A stretch of 64,000 nt of DNA from Brachycybe producta. Its lineage: Eukaryota; Arthropoda; Diplopoda; Playtdesmida; Andrognathidae. The notes beneath the pieces are model-generated. The model saw only the letters and a list, made by a program, of their open reading frames with translations. It was not told the DNA's origin and made no database searches. The stretch spans positions 2,588,001-2,652,000 of the forward strand of contig JAUPFP010000001.1 of the NCBI GenBank assembly GCA_036925085.1, given 5' to 3'. Made by a program: the position numbers and the translations under genes. This document shows positions 54,001-64,000 of this stretch, in pieces; the first letter of the stretch is position 1; each line of letters begins with the position of its first letter.

Positions 54001-57000
54001 AGCAATCTAGGGCTCGGATTTTCATGCAATATGTCAAAAAGCAAATGTTTCTCAATTTGTGGCCCAAGTGCCAATTAACGTGACATACTCATCATTAATG
54101 GAGAAATATTGCATTTAAACTTTTTTCTAATCAAAAGGGCTGGTTAGAGGCTAGATGTCTAGGTTACTGTATCAATTTGTCAACTAGAATTATAGCCTCT
54201 AACCAGTGTTTTTTTATTGAAAAATTCATAATTGTTGGTTGACGGGAATGTTAATATTTCACAATTGGCCCTTGGGCCACAGATTGAGAAACATTTGTTT
54301 CATGATATTTTTGCATAAAAATCCGGAAGCCCTAAAAATTACAGTGCTTATGCCATTTTGGGGTGCACTATGATAGAAAAAGCTTATTTTGAAAGATGTT
54401 AATAAGAAAATACACCTTTTAGCTGATTGATCTACTCTTCTAGTTTCTAAAACACTTAATAGTTTCTCTTTTGAAAGACAGAATAATCAGAAATAGAGAA
54501 ACTTGAAATCGTTTTAGAAACTAGAAGGGTATAGCTGAATTCCATTAAGTATTAATTTGTATGTTGATGATATCTTTCAAAATAAACTTTTTTAGACAAA
54601 AATTTAAAAAAAAAATTAAGTAATTGAATTACCCTTCTAGTTTCTAAAACACTCTAAAACACATTCAAAGATTTCTTCGTGAAAGGCTGAAAGACAGAGT
54701 AATTCAAGAGTTCCAGAGGCGTTTAAAGAGTTTTAAAAACTAGAAGGGTAACTCAATCAATTAAGGGTATTTTCAAGTTGATATCAAAAGTTTATTTTGA
54801 AAAATATATCAACACGAAAATACCCGTAAGTGATTGAATTACCCTTCTAGTTTCTAAAACACATACAAAAAATCTTTTAAATTTTCTTCCAGAAAGACAA
54901 AATAAAGAGTTCCAAAAGCGTTAAAAGAGCTTTAAAAACTAGAAGGGTAACTCAAGCTGATATCAAAAGTTTATTTTGAAAAATATATCAACATGAAAAA
55001 TTACCTTTTCTAAAAATTACCCTTCTAGTTTTTAAAACTCTTTAAACGCTTTTGGAACTCTTCAATTATTCTGTCTTTCAGGAAAAAAATTAAGAGATTC
55101 TTTGAATGTGTTTTTAGAAACTAGAAGGGTAATTCAATCAATTAAGGATATTTTCATGTTGATATATGTTTCAAAATAAACTTTTGATATCAACTTGAAA
55201 ATATCCTTAATTGATTGAATTACCCTTCTAGTTTCTAAAAACACATTCAAGTTTCTCTTTATTTTTTACATCTGAAATAATAACAGAAAGTCCGAGAAAC
55301 ATTTTGAAAAAAAAAAAATTATAATAAAGAGATTTCCACAAAGAAAAAAAGATGGTGTTTTTTTGGTGGTTGATGTAAAATTTGCGTAATAATCGAATGA
55401 CGTCATTTATGATATTTCATATTGTAATATTTTTTTTTATGTTGTTAGAAACTAACTGCAGCTGCTGTCATTCAACAGCTGAAGAGGATTTCAGGATCTG
55501 CAACTCCATCAATGACAAGTAATACAAGAAATTATATCGTTGTTTTTTATTTAAAAAAAAACCGTTCTTTCGATGGGGGGGTTTTTTTGAAATAAAAAAA
55601 TTATGCAATTGTTTATTTTAGAATTAAAATTATCAACGAGGAGGAAAGAAACAACTTTATAATAATATTTTTTTTTTAAAAAAAAATGTGAAGTCATTGG
55701 GAAATTACATAAATAATAATTTTGCTTTTTTTCTTCTTCTTTCAGATTTGAAATTATCTCTCAAAGTTTCATTTTCTTCTTCTTCTCTGGAAATAATGAC
55801 TTTTTTAATTTTGCTATTTTTATTGTTGTGTTTTATCAATTTAGGCTCTACCGTTCCGATAATCAATGTCTATCCGAAGTCGTCGTTGTAAGTAATTGGT
55901 TCGATTAATTTCGATTAATCTAATTTTTACGAATTTTTACGTTTTTTCTCGTAAATAAAAAAAAAATTACAGGAATCAGGTGGAAGTCGAATTGATGTAC
56001 GAGAAATCGGAGTTTCCGAACGGATTTCACGTTTCGCTCATGTTCGATGGAAACGAGAACACGACAGATTGCAGCAATCCGACGAATCTCAAAAAGGTTT
56101 ACGATTCGTGTACCACCTCCGAGTCCATAGTAAGAATTTATTACGAAAAACAGAATTTGTTTTACGAAAAGAAAAATATGTAGGAAAAAGAAAAATAGGG
56201 AATTTTATTTTAATTACTTTAAATTACTTTTAATTAAATTACTATTTTTTTTTATAGAGTAATTAGTAATTTACCACGTCACTTTTCGAAACTTCGTAAT
56301 TGTAAATATTATATAATTATACCTTTTTTTCTAATGAAAAAATGAATTCAAATTATTTTTATGTGAAATTTACGTTAAAATTTCAGTATTGTTGTGAAGT
56401 AATTTAAGTATTTTTTTACCAAAAAGTAATGAATTATTGTAATTAAATTACTTTTTTCTTAAGAGTGTAATTAGTAATTCACGACGTCACTTTTTGTGAA
56501 ACTTCATAAATTGTAATCAATTACCTAATTTTCTAACGAAAAACACTTTTTAATTACTTTTGTTTATGTTAAAAGTCATTATTATAATGATGTAATTTTT
56601 CAAAAGTACGGTAATGAATTACTTTAATTAAATTAGATTTTTGAGTAATTGTAATTCACCACCAGTTCTTTCGAAACTTCGTAAATTGTTCATAATTATT
56701 CCTTTTTTCTAACGAAAAATGCATTCCAGTTTCTTTTGTTTATGTTAAATTTATGTTAGAATCAGTTTTGTCGAGGAAGTAATTCGCCAAAAAATAATGA
56801 GTAATTAAATTACTTTGTTTTTAGAGTGTAAGTAGTAATTCATCACCACCATTACTTTTGAAACTTTGTAATTAGTAATTGTAATTATTTTTTTAAACAT
56901 TAGGAATTGTAATTGTAGTTAGTTTTTTCACTAATTTAATTACTAATTATAATAAATTACTTTTGAAAATAATTTGAAATTAATCTCTTTTTTAAAAAAT

Positions 57001-60000
57001 TTAACAATTGTAATTATGATTAATTAGTTTTTCATTGATTTAATTACTAAATATAATTAATTACTTTGAAAAGTAATTTGTAATTAATTTCTTTTTAAAA
57101 TTCTCTAATAGTAATGAATTTTTTTTTTTTAATAATTAGTAATTGTAATTAGTTGTTCACTGATTTAATTACTAATTATAATAAATTACTTTTGAAAATA
57201 ATTTGAAATTAATCTCTTTTTTTTGAAATTTAACAATTGTAATTATGATTAATTAGTTTTTCACTGATTTAATTACTAATTATAATTAATTACTTTGAAA
57301 AGTAATTTGTCTCCCAACACTGTATTTTTTTTGTTTGAAAGTTTTCGTTTTCTAAAGAATATGTTTCGTTTTTCGTTTCTTAGACTTTAAAAGTTCATTG
57401 CGACAATCAAAAACCTGGACTTTACTGTGCTCGAGTACGGCTTTTAAACTAAAATCCATTCTTTTCAAGTTGAAACTGATTGTTTCTTTTCTATTTCGGA
57501 CTTTTAGGCTCACGAATTAGTACCGGGAGGAGACTTCGGAGAAGTGTTTTATACCAATATGTCTCGTTTAGGTACATTAAAGCATAACGGGCCTTTTTTT
57601 TGTGGTTTTAATTGTTCGTACGTTTTTTTTTTTAATGTAACCACTCGTTCGTATTCATTTCCTATAGACGATTTGAACCGTTTAACTTCCGAGACTGCGA
57701 TCGTTTCCGAAATTCGGCAGTCTGAACCCAACGCGACCGACGCGACGAAGATCATTTCGATCGCTTTGGGAATCTGTTGTTCTCTGACCGTACTTTTCAT
57801 TCTTGGGCTAATCTTCATGAGAAGAAAACCCAATCCTCGTAAAAAGATATTATTTCTCTTTAAATAATAGATAAAACGATTATATCTGAAAAAAGGTTTG
57901 CTTTTTATTCGCTTTCAGATCCATCTTTGTATCCCGACCCCGTCAAGGAGAGCGTAGATAAACTGAAATTAGTTGATGGTTTGTAAATTTCTATTTTTTT
58001 GCGATTGTTTTTGTCGAGAAATTTGTTTCGATTTGAAATGAAAATGAAGGTTCTTTTTTGGGGGGGATTTTCAGCCATTCGCAATCTTCCGAGAGTCAAA
58101 GTATTTCTGCTCTATTATCCCGAATGTTCTCATCATTTGGATTTTATCGAGCTTCTCGTACAATTTTTGACTCTTAACAACTGCGAGGTAATTAAAGATG
58201 GTTTTCTTTCGGTATCGTTGTGAGTGGGGTGCAGAAAAAAAGGTTTATTAAGGGTGGCTGAGTAGATATTTATTTTGTTTTCGTTCCTCTGGATGGCGCC
58301 ACTTGTAGTGGCTATGATTCTATAGGAAGTCGCTTCACCTTGCACCTGCGGTTTTGAGAAAATTGTATATTTTTCAAGTAAACGTTTTTCAGGAAAAACA
58401 TTACGTAAAAATTCAAAGTGTTTTAGAAACTAGAATAGTTGGTGATAATGCTAAAAGTTTTTTCATGATGATATCTTTCAAAATAAACTTTTTATGACAT
58501 TTTGAAGAAAAAAAAAGGCCGAAAATTTCATGAAATGTCAATGGAAAACCCCCAAAAAACCGGGTCATTTCAAATTGCTTATAAAATCTTTATTAACTAG
58601 AAGGGTAGCTCAATCACACTAAGAATATTTTAATATATCTTTTAAAATAAGCTTTTTATGCGAGTTTAAATTAAAATGGATCAAACTTTAAGGTGGTTTC
58701 GGTAGTTGAATCTCTCCTTTCAAAGTTTCGATAAAATTTAGGATTTCAACTTTTTTCAGGTGAAAACGTATAAAAAAAAATTCAAAGTATTTTAGAAACT
58801 AGAATAGTTGGTGATCACTGATAATGCTAAAAGTTTTTTTTTATCATGATGTTATCTTTCAAAATAAACTTTTTATAGAAGAATTAATATAAAAATAGAA
58901 CAATTATTTAAATTGGCTTGAAATATTTATGACAGTTTGAAAAAGGCCGAAAATAGTTTTTCATTAAAATGTTAATGAAAAAAACTTAAAAAAAATGGGT
59001 CCTTTTTTTCAAACTGAACCACAAAATTGTTTATTATTAAAGATATTGCCATGAAAAAACTTCTAGCATTATCTTTTACCATTCTAGTTTTTTGACAACA
59101 GTTTGAAACTTTTTCGTAATGTTGTTTCGTAAACACGTTCATTTGGAAGTTTTTTGCGTCCGATTAATTTTCCAAAAAAAAAACATTATTGAATTTCAAA
59201 ACTCGTTTAGAAACTAGAAGAGTAAAAGAACATAACAGAAGGTAATTTTCACGATTCTATCTTTTAAATTAAACTTTTTTTTAATGTCAGTTTAAAAATG
59301 ATGGAATTTTCAACTTTTTTGGGGTTTAACTTATAGGCCCATAAAATAGAGACAGAGAGAGAGAGAAAGAAAAAGTTTATTTTGAACGATATCACCTTGA
59401 AATCTAGATAGAGAAACTTTTCCTATTTAATGGAATTTTAAACCTTGAAAAACATTTCGAACATTACTTTTTTTTTTGTTTTTGTCTTTTTTCTTATTGT
59501 TATAATAATGATGATGATTTGCAAAAACCATTTAAACCCAGGTTTCGTACGACCAAAACGAGCTGAACATGATTGCCATCAACACCCCTAGTTGGATTCA
59601 GAATAAACTGAGCGGACGTTACAAGATTCTCATTATAAACAGCCCGACCGCAACCAAACAGCAGCGTATTTGGCTCCAGAACAAAGTACATTATATAATA
59701 ATTAACCACATAATTAGAATTCTTCATTATTGTTTTCCGTGAATTTTTTTTTCTCTCAAGGGTGTCGTCATCAACGACTCACTTTCGAACGAAGGAGACA
59801 TTTTTCTTTCGGCTTTGGCAATATTAACGCATCGTACGGAACAGGCTTTCAATTATCGCAGCGTCTCCATGTTACGGTATTGTATATACATTTTTAACAA
59901 GTGGCGCTTTTTTATTCTAATTTGCATAATGAAATAATTTGCTATCGTTAGACCGTCGTACGTGTCCAAAGCCGACGTCTTACAAAACATCTGTCCGGGA

Positions 60001-60264
60001 ATACAATACGAAGTACCGACACATCTCACCGATCTCGTCTCGAATTTACACGAACTCGATTCTCAGTCCGTAGATCTCAATGTTTCGGAGTCGGAGCTTT
60101 TCGAACACTGCTACTCGTCCTACTCTGCTCTTTTAGATCTTTCTCGCGAGATTTCCGGTTCGAATGAAAGTAACGCACATTTTGCATCCACGCCATCGTG
60201 TCAAAAGTGTAACTCAATGACGGACATGATGAATGATTCTCACGATAGATTGCTTGCGGTTTGA
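51090..60264 (+). CDS. IL-17 receptor-like single-pass protein with SEFIR domain
   Basis: 469 aa from 12 exons: 51090-51197, 55449-55518, 55845-55887, 55973-56129, 57384-57434, 57508-57571, 57668-57838, 57919-57978, 58075-58187, 59542-59685, 59761-59876 and 59952-60264 (stop TGA). The sum is 1410 nt and all phases agree. Seen: signal peptide (about 1-21, ELLLIFLFLVTSLTS); short ectodomain to about 192 with NQVEVELMYEKSEFPNGFHV, paired Cys (DCSNP, YDSC, VHCDN, LYCAR) and N-glycosylation sites; one helix (about 193-214, IISIALGICCSLTVLFILGL); then a SEFIR domain (about 246-395): VKVFLLYYPECSHHLDFIEL, NNCEV, INTPSWIQNKL, KILIINSPTA, and a C-terminal YVSKADVLQNICPGIQYEVP block. Known for the family: SEFIR domains bind adaptors such as Act1/CIKS through like-like contact in IL-17 signalling. 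The ectodomain is shorter than in vertebrate IL-17RD. Which IL-17R it matches cannot be told. Confidence 0.9.
51601..52620 (+). repeat. 300-bp tandem array, about 3.4 copies, nearly identical
   Basis: Sequence at 51661-52020 returns unchanged at 51961-52320 and again at 52261-52620, so the period is exactly 300 bp. Apart from one base near 51628 I saw no mismatch. Each unit is itself a CTAGAAG foldback (TTAGAAACTAGAAGGGTAAC faces ACCCTTCTAGTTTATAAAAC). Confidence 0.95.
52757..53172 (+). repeat. 10-bp minisatellite AATTTTACTC
   Basis: About 40 units of AATTTTACTC with variants (AATTTTATTC, AATTTTGCTC, AAATTTGCTC). It begins directly at ACTAGAATGGGTAACTCA and ends just before GAGAAACTAGAAAGTG, so it lies within a CTAGAAG-family element whose normal text is GGGTAACTCAATTAAAGG. 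Confidence 0.9.
53205..53520. repeat. CTAGAAG-family inverted-repeat element
   Basis: GAAACTAGAAAGTGTTTTAG and AACTAGAAGTGTAAATCAAT at left; GCTACCCTTCTAGTTTCTAA and TTTCTCTTCATTTTTTTCTC at right. Confidence 0.7.
53573..53742. mobile_element. GGCTCCGCCC foldback MITE, copy 2
   Basis: Ends ACAGGCAATTAGAAATCGGG and CGTTTTCTAATTGCCTGT. Inner AGTTGACTCCGCCCTTTTTA faces TAAAAAGGGCGGAGCCAACT, and ACAACTTCTAATTGGTTGGG faces CAAACCAATTAGAAGTTG. Confidence 0.85.
54008..54334. mobile_element. foldback hAT-like MITE (TAGGGCTCGGAT ends), copy 5
   Basis: Left TAGGGCTCGGATTTTCATGC, right GCATAAAAATCCGGAAGCCC. Body TTTCTCAATTTGTGGCCCAA and GGCCCTTGGGCCACAGATTG. No clear target duplication remains. Confidence 0.82.
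54350..55290. repeat. dense cluster of CTAGAAG-family arms
   Basis: At least eight arms alternate: ACCCTTCTAGTTTCTAAAAC, GAAACTAGAAGGGTAACTCA, AAAAGTTTATTTTGAAAAAT and TTTCAAAATAAACTTTTGAT recur within 900 bp. Confidence 0.75.
55746..55844 (+). other. possible alternative exon extension encoding a second signal-peptide-like segment
   Basis: An acceptor (TTCTTTCAG) before 55746 opens a 99-nt in-frame extension of exon 3 without a stop. It includes an ATG (55796) followed by TFLILLFLLLCFINLG, which looks like a signal peptide. Either it is intron sequence (preferred model) or an alternative start or exon. Confidence 0.35.
56130..57383 (+). repeat. AATTAC-rich element filling intron 4 of the SEFIR receptor gene
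   Basis: Repeated blocks such as TTTTTCACTGATTTAATTAC, TAATTATAATAAATTACTTT and AATTCACCACGTCACTTTT-like words in 150-200 bp cycles, ending AGTAATTTGTCTCCCAACAC with CAACACTG at 57315-57322, the end seen in the 39587 element. Confidence 0.65.
58188..59541 (+). other. intron 9 of the SEFIR receptor gene
   Basis: Mostly CTAGAAG-family arms between 58400 and 59430 (TTTTAGAAACTAGAATAGTT, GATATCTTTCAAAATAAACT, CTTTATTAACTAGAAGGGTA), some in tandem of about 360 bp. (GA)n near 59350. Confidence 0.65.
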
Positions 60265-60900
60265 AAAACGGGTTACGGTTTTTGATTTTTTTTTTGGTCG
60301 AGGGTTGTGTCTTATTTTTTTTTTGAAGTGTTCGAGATCTTTGCAGCTGGTCTGTTTCATTGTTTCCACTTTAAATTGGTGGATAAAAGTTCTACGAAAT
60401 GTTTCAAATGACTAAATTAGTATTTATTAGACGAAAAACATTGCGAAACGCGAAAGGGGCTGATGTAATTCATTTTGGGATTTTTTTTTAATTGGGAACA
60501 TGCATTTTTTCTGAATATTTGGACCCCAGTAGCTTCTACACCTGGTGATTTCCTAGACCCAATGGTTATTTTAGCTCAAGAGTAATGTTGTTCCACGGAA
60601 CTCGGAAGTTTCGTGAAGCCTGAAGCTATGAAAGGGTTCTACAGGAAAGCTTTCTTAACAAAATTAAGAGATTCCTACGATGGTAAGACAATGGAACTCT
60701 CTTTCAGGTTGCAGGAGATTTTATGCATGAAAATCAACTCGTATTCCGAGGCTGGTAATTTTTTTCCGACAATGCCATTATTTGAGCTGCACCAAGAACG
60801 CATTGCGATCGTTATTGGATTTCGGAGTGCGTTCAGTTGCTAAGCACTTTTTAAACGGCTTGAGCAAATGTGCTTACGATCTGAACGCAAAATAAAAAAA
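60265..60900 (+). other. probable 3' UTR of the SEFIR receptor gene
   Basis: Less AT-rich than spacer DNA, ending near an AATAAA at 60891-60896. It contains a 76-codon open frame (60613-60843) with no recognisable similarity, best read as UTR or a decayed insert. Confidence 0.35.
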
Positions 60901-61214
60901 ATACCGCTTGATGAAGAGCGCTCGAACGAGCGGGGCCAAAAAAAGTCATGAAAAGTTAAACAATCCGCCAATTTTTTTTTCTCAATAGAAAATAAACTCT
61001 CAGCTCAAAAATTATTTACGGATACAGCGATAGTTTCTCTATCGCTTTGAACTGCCAAACTAAAACTGCAAACTAGAAGTTCAATTCATTTTCTAGCTGT
61101 AATTGCAAGCTTCTTCAAACGAGTCACAAAGAGCTCTTAAAAAAAGAGGTGCTAAGGAACTGAATGCACTATATATCCTTCCAGTTTGTGACTGATTTTG
61201 CGACTGAATTCTTG

Positions 61215-61262
61215 TTCCTCTGATACAGGCCCTTCTTTGGCTGCATGCAGAGTAGCTTTTCA
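61215..61262 (-). repeat. short dispersed hairpin repeat (CTCTGCAAGCAGCC family), reverse copy
   Basis: CTCTGATACAGGCCCTTCTT and TGGCTGCATGCAGAGTAG, reverse of the common core. Confidence 0.55.
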
Positions 61263-61518
61263 AATTCAAAACGAAAAAATAAAGACAGGAAAAATACTAT
61301 TGGAGTTCGTAATGTTTTATAAGCACCTTTATCCCCCCACTCAGCCACTCTTAGCATATTAAGTCCACTGAACCCATAGTTCTGTCTGCGGACAGTAATC
61401 GTGTTTTACTGGCAAGAGTAGTAATTTAGCATAGATTTTTTTTTTTTACTCAGGTGTTCTTTTGAACGAGATTACGTTGGGATGCCAGATTTATTTACAT
61501 GAAAGTATTTTAGGAATC

Positions 61519-62145
61519 AAGCTGGGTTTACATATGCAATATATGATTTAGTGGCGCCACTACTTAACTGGCGCGCCAGGAAAAATGAAATGCACCAATA
61601 TAAACCCTTACTGGCGTGCAAATGCACTGATAATATTTGCACGTCAGTAAAAAGGTTTACATGTGCATCTCATGTTTACTGGGGCGCGCTCCTCCCCTGT
61701 AAGTAGTGGTGCCACCAAATCATTGTATGTGTAAAACTAGGGATGGGCCATTCGAATCCCGCGAATCTTGAAAAATATTCGAGATTCGAAAACTCGAATT
61801 TTCACGCTTTTTTCGTCTTTCGAATCTTTCGAATCCTAACCTAAAAAAAACTGTTAAAAGCTTTGGTAAAATTAGTTTTAACTCCATTGACGTCCAACAG
61901 AAACGTTCACTAACAAAAAAAACCGGCGATTGTTGCAATCCGGATCACCAATATCACCCCACCTTGTGGCCGGACCCTGAGTGAAGCCACACTGTTTTTT
62001 TTATTATTAATAATTTAATATTTAATATTATTTCATTTATTTGTATTTTCATATTCTTATATGAAGGATTCGAGAACCTCCTTTAGGATTCGGATTCGAG
62101 AAAATTTAGGATTCGATCGTCCCACCTCTAGTGTAAACCCAGCTT
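61519..62145. mobile_element. MITE with AAGCTGGGTTTACATATGC ends, split by a later insertion
   Basis: Left AAGCTGGGTTTACATATGCA and ATGATTTAGTGGCGCCACTA; right TAGTGGTGCCACCAAATCAT, ATTGTATGTGTAAA, then after the insertion GTGTAAACCCAGCTT. Removing 61738-62130 and one target copy restores the right terminal repeat. Confidence 0.85.
61738..62130. mobile_element. hAT-like MITE, unexpanded relative of 42908-43685
   Basis: Ends TAGGGATGGGCCATTCGAAT and TCGATCGTCCCACCTCTA. Flanks TGTAAAAC and GTGTAAAC fit an 8-bp duplication with one extra A. Shares GTTTTAACTCCATTGACGTC and CACCTTGTGGCCGGACCCTG with the 43-kb element in reverse, but has only one or two GGATTCGGATTCGAGAAAAT units instead of about 18. 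Confidence 0.9.
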
Positions 62146-63367
62146 CCACTTTATGCAGAAGATACATTTTTGGAAGTTTTATTTCTGATTGTTGTTGTTC
62201 TTTTTTTGAATTCTCACATCTTTTATGGTTTTACATTATTAATAATTCAATTATCTGTTAATGCAGATCGAAGATGTTGATATAAACATTCGAACATTAT
62301 TTGACGTAAGATTTAGTTGTTGAACGCAATGTTCCTCTATAATCGCCTAGAATGTTTTATTTTTACGAGAAAAAATTTGTTAAATGTTGATCACTTGATC
62401 TCATTAATTTATGCACAACAATTAATACATTTTTTTTATACCTTTTGTATAATAATTACCTAAATTGCACTGAAATTGGAATTTTTGTAGCCAACTTTTA
62501 GTTTTCTTTTTCCAACTTCTTTTATTTTATGATCCACTTTTTATCCAAATTTTAGTTAAAAGTTCTCTGAAGAAAAATCCTTGAATCTATTAATGACAGC
62601 AACAACAAAAAAAATAACAGTAGACAAAATTGAAATAAAAATCTTAATTAAGCATTCTTTAATTAGTAATAATTACTATAAAACAAAAGCATAAAAATGA
62701 ATTCTTACAAAATACCACTAAAAACATTTCTCTACTGGAACCAAAATGTTTTTTTATTTTTGTATATTACAGGATTTTTTTGGCAAAATCTACTAAAACT
62801 TTTATCCATCTGTTTGTCATTCCGAGTGTTTTTAATCCTAAAGAGAGAAAAAAGAAAGGAAAATAAAGATGATTTTAATGTTTGTTTCATAAACACTTCA
62901 ATTTACGGGTAGTACACATTTAAAACATATGTTGAAATTTTCTTAAGCAGAAAAATCGCAAAAGTCACAAAAATCGAAAAAATAGCCCCAAGGATACAAG
63001 TCTTTGCTAAACTTATAGCCATTTTCGTTGTGTGCAAATTGCACGACGGGTTTACTAGTAATAAAATATAAAAAGTCAAATAAAAATTTGCATAAAATGC
63101 ATAATAGTTACAATTTCTTTCGAGTACACTATGATGTCATAATAAGTATCATATGTATAATGATAATCAGTTTAATTCAAAATAAAAATGCATAAAACGC
63201 ACAAATTGCATATTTTATGGAAATTTGCATAAAAAGTCGCATAATTTCATACTTCTTTAATAAAAAAAAAACGTTTTTTGTTAGAAACAGAATTTTAAAC
63301 AAATTGTTTCTTAAACCAAATCAGTTTTAATTTTGCATTTATTTTGAAATTTGTATTTTCTGATGAG
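62146..63367. other. AT-rich spacer
   Basis: No gene recognised. One 39-nt segment (62267-62305) has an acceptor and a donor and no stop, but is too short to call. GCATAAAA-rich words occur at 63060-63245. Confidence 0.45.
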
Positions 63368-63695
63368 TAGGGCACGGATTTGTATGCCAATATTAAGCAA
63401 ATGTTTCACAATCTGTGGCCCACGTGCCAATTGTGAAGTAACAATCCCTTTGAGATCAATAAACATTTATGTTTTTTTCTCTCTCAATCACTGGTTAGAG
63501 GCTAGAAATCTAATTGACAACTAATAGTAACCAGACATCCAGCCTCTGACAATTAGAAAAAGGAATAATTGCAGTTGATCAACTTAGGCCCCTAATCTAA
63601 TAATAATGATTATTGCTTCCCATGGCATGATGATGGCACTTGGGCCACAAACTGAGAAACATTTGCTTTAATATTTCATAATAATCCGAGCCGTA
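63368..63695. mobile_element. foldback hAT-like MITE (TAGGGCTCGGAT ends), copy 6
   Basis: Left TAGGGCACGGATTTGTATGC, right ATAATCCGAGCCGTA. Flanks CTGATGAG and TTGATGAC agree at 6 of 8 positions. Body TCACAATCTGTGGCCCACGT and TAACCAGACATCCAGCCTCT. Confidence 0.82.
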
Positions 63696-64000
63696 TTGAT
63701 GACTGTAGCCATTAATTGCTTTAGATATTTAATTAATGGTTCCTTTTCTTACATTTTTATTTGCATAAAATGGGAAATTTTCTTGCATATTTGTATTAAT
63801 TGGAATTTTATATTTGCATAAAACGCGAAAATATCTAAAACAATTTGCATATTTTTTTTTGAATTTTTATGAAAACTCTTCCATAAAATAAATGCAAAAT
63901 AATAATGCAAATAAGAAAAAAGCTTAGCTCTAAATTTTTAGCTTTAGCCACAACAATATTTATGGCACATCCATAAGTATGGGTCCTTTTTTTAAAAAAA
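63696..64000. other. AT-rich sequence at window end
   Basis: Words such as TTTGCATAAAATGGGAAA and CATAAAATAAATGCAAAATA, as in the TGCATA-rich tracts elsewhere. Nothing else seen. Confidence 0.4.

Larger units (their letters stand above)
51198..55448 (+). other. intron 1 of the SEFIR receptor gene
   Basis: Almost wholly repeats: CTAGAAG-family elements, a 300-bp tandem array, a 10-bp array, a GGCTCCGCCC foldback, a hAT-like foldback copy, then a dense run of CTAGAAG arms to 55290. No exon seen. Confidence 0.7.

Noticed and set aside
60613..60843. Open frame of 76 codons after the SEFIR receptor gene
   Set aside because: No recognisable similarity, no clear gene context, and it lies before a likely polyadenylation signal, so 3' UTR is the simpler reading.
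62267..62305. A 39-nt stop-free segment with acceptor and donor (IEDVDINIRTLFD)
   Set aside because: Too short to separate from chance in this AT-rich DNA, and no partner exon was found before the window ends.

Overview
The window is AT-rich animal DNA: genes are split into many short exons with GT-AG introns, and introns and spacers are packed with small inverted-repeat transposable elements and tandem repeats. The gene content (a many-exon cadherin closest to the arthropod Cad87A type, a SEFIR/IL-17 receptor-like protein, the ciliary protein NME5 and a prosaposin) suggests a protostome, most likely an arthropod. I cannot name the species. All gene models were joined by hand from splice sites and reading phase. 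In each complete gene the exon lengths add to a multiple of three and protein homology runs across the junctions.

Layout. (1) Positions 334-2222, + strand: the last four exons of a prosaposin-like gene whose 5' part lies outside the window. (2) Positions 4552-6906, - strand: a complete five-exon NME5 gene (213 aa) with a perfect RFX X-box palindrome about 100 bp upstream of its start codon. A doubtful exon of another gene lies at 7695-7876 (- strand). (3) About 7.9-18.9 kb: non-coding, AT-rich and repeat-rich. (4) Positions 18955-48812, + strand: a complete cadherin gene with 37 coding exons and 1914 residues: signal peptide, 14 cadherin repeats, membrane-proximal region, one transmembrane helix, and a tail ending in a class I PDZ ligand. 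(5) Positions 51090-60264, + strand: a complete 12-exon single-pass receptor with a SEFIR domain (469 aa). (6) 60.3-64 kb: probable 3' UTR, then repeats.

The genes have unrelated roles (lysosome, axoneme, cell adhesion, immune-type signalling) and show no sign of joint regulation.

The most interesting non-genic pattern is that several short tandem arrays (20, 24, 56, 10 and 300 bp units) sit inside small inverted-repeat elements. For four of them an unexpanded or near-unexpanded relative of the same element is also in the window, so these elements look like seeds for minisatellites. Other notable items are a perfect 63-bp inverted repeat at 25856-25999, hAT-like foldback elements with intact 8-bp target duplications, and one element nested in the terminal repeat of another at 61.5-62.1 kb.
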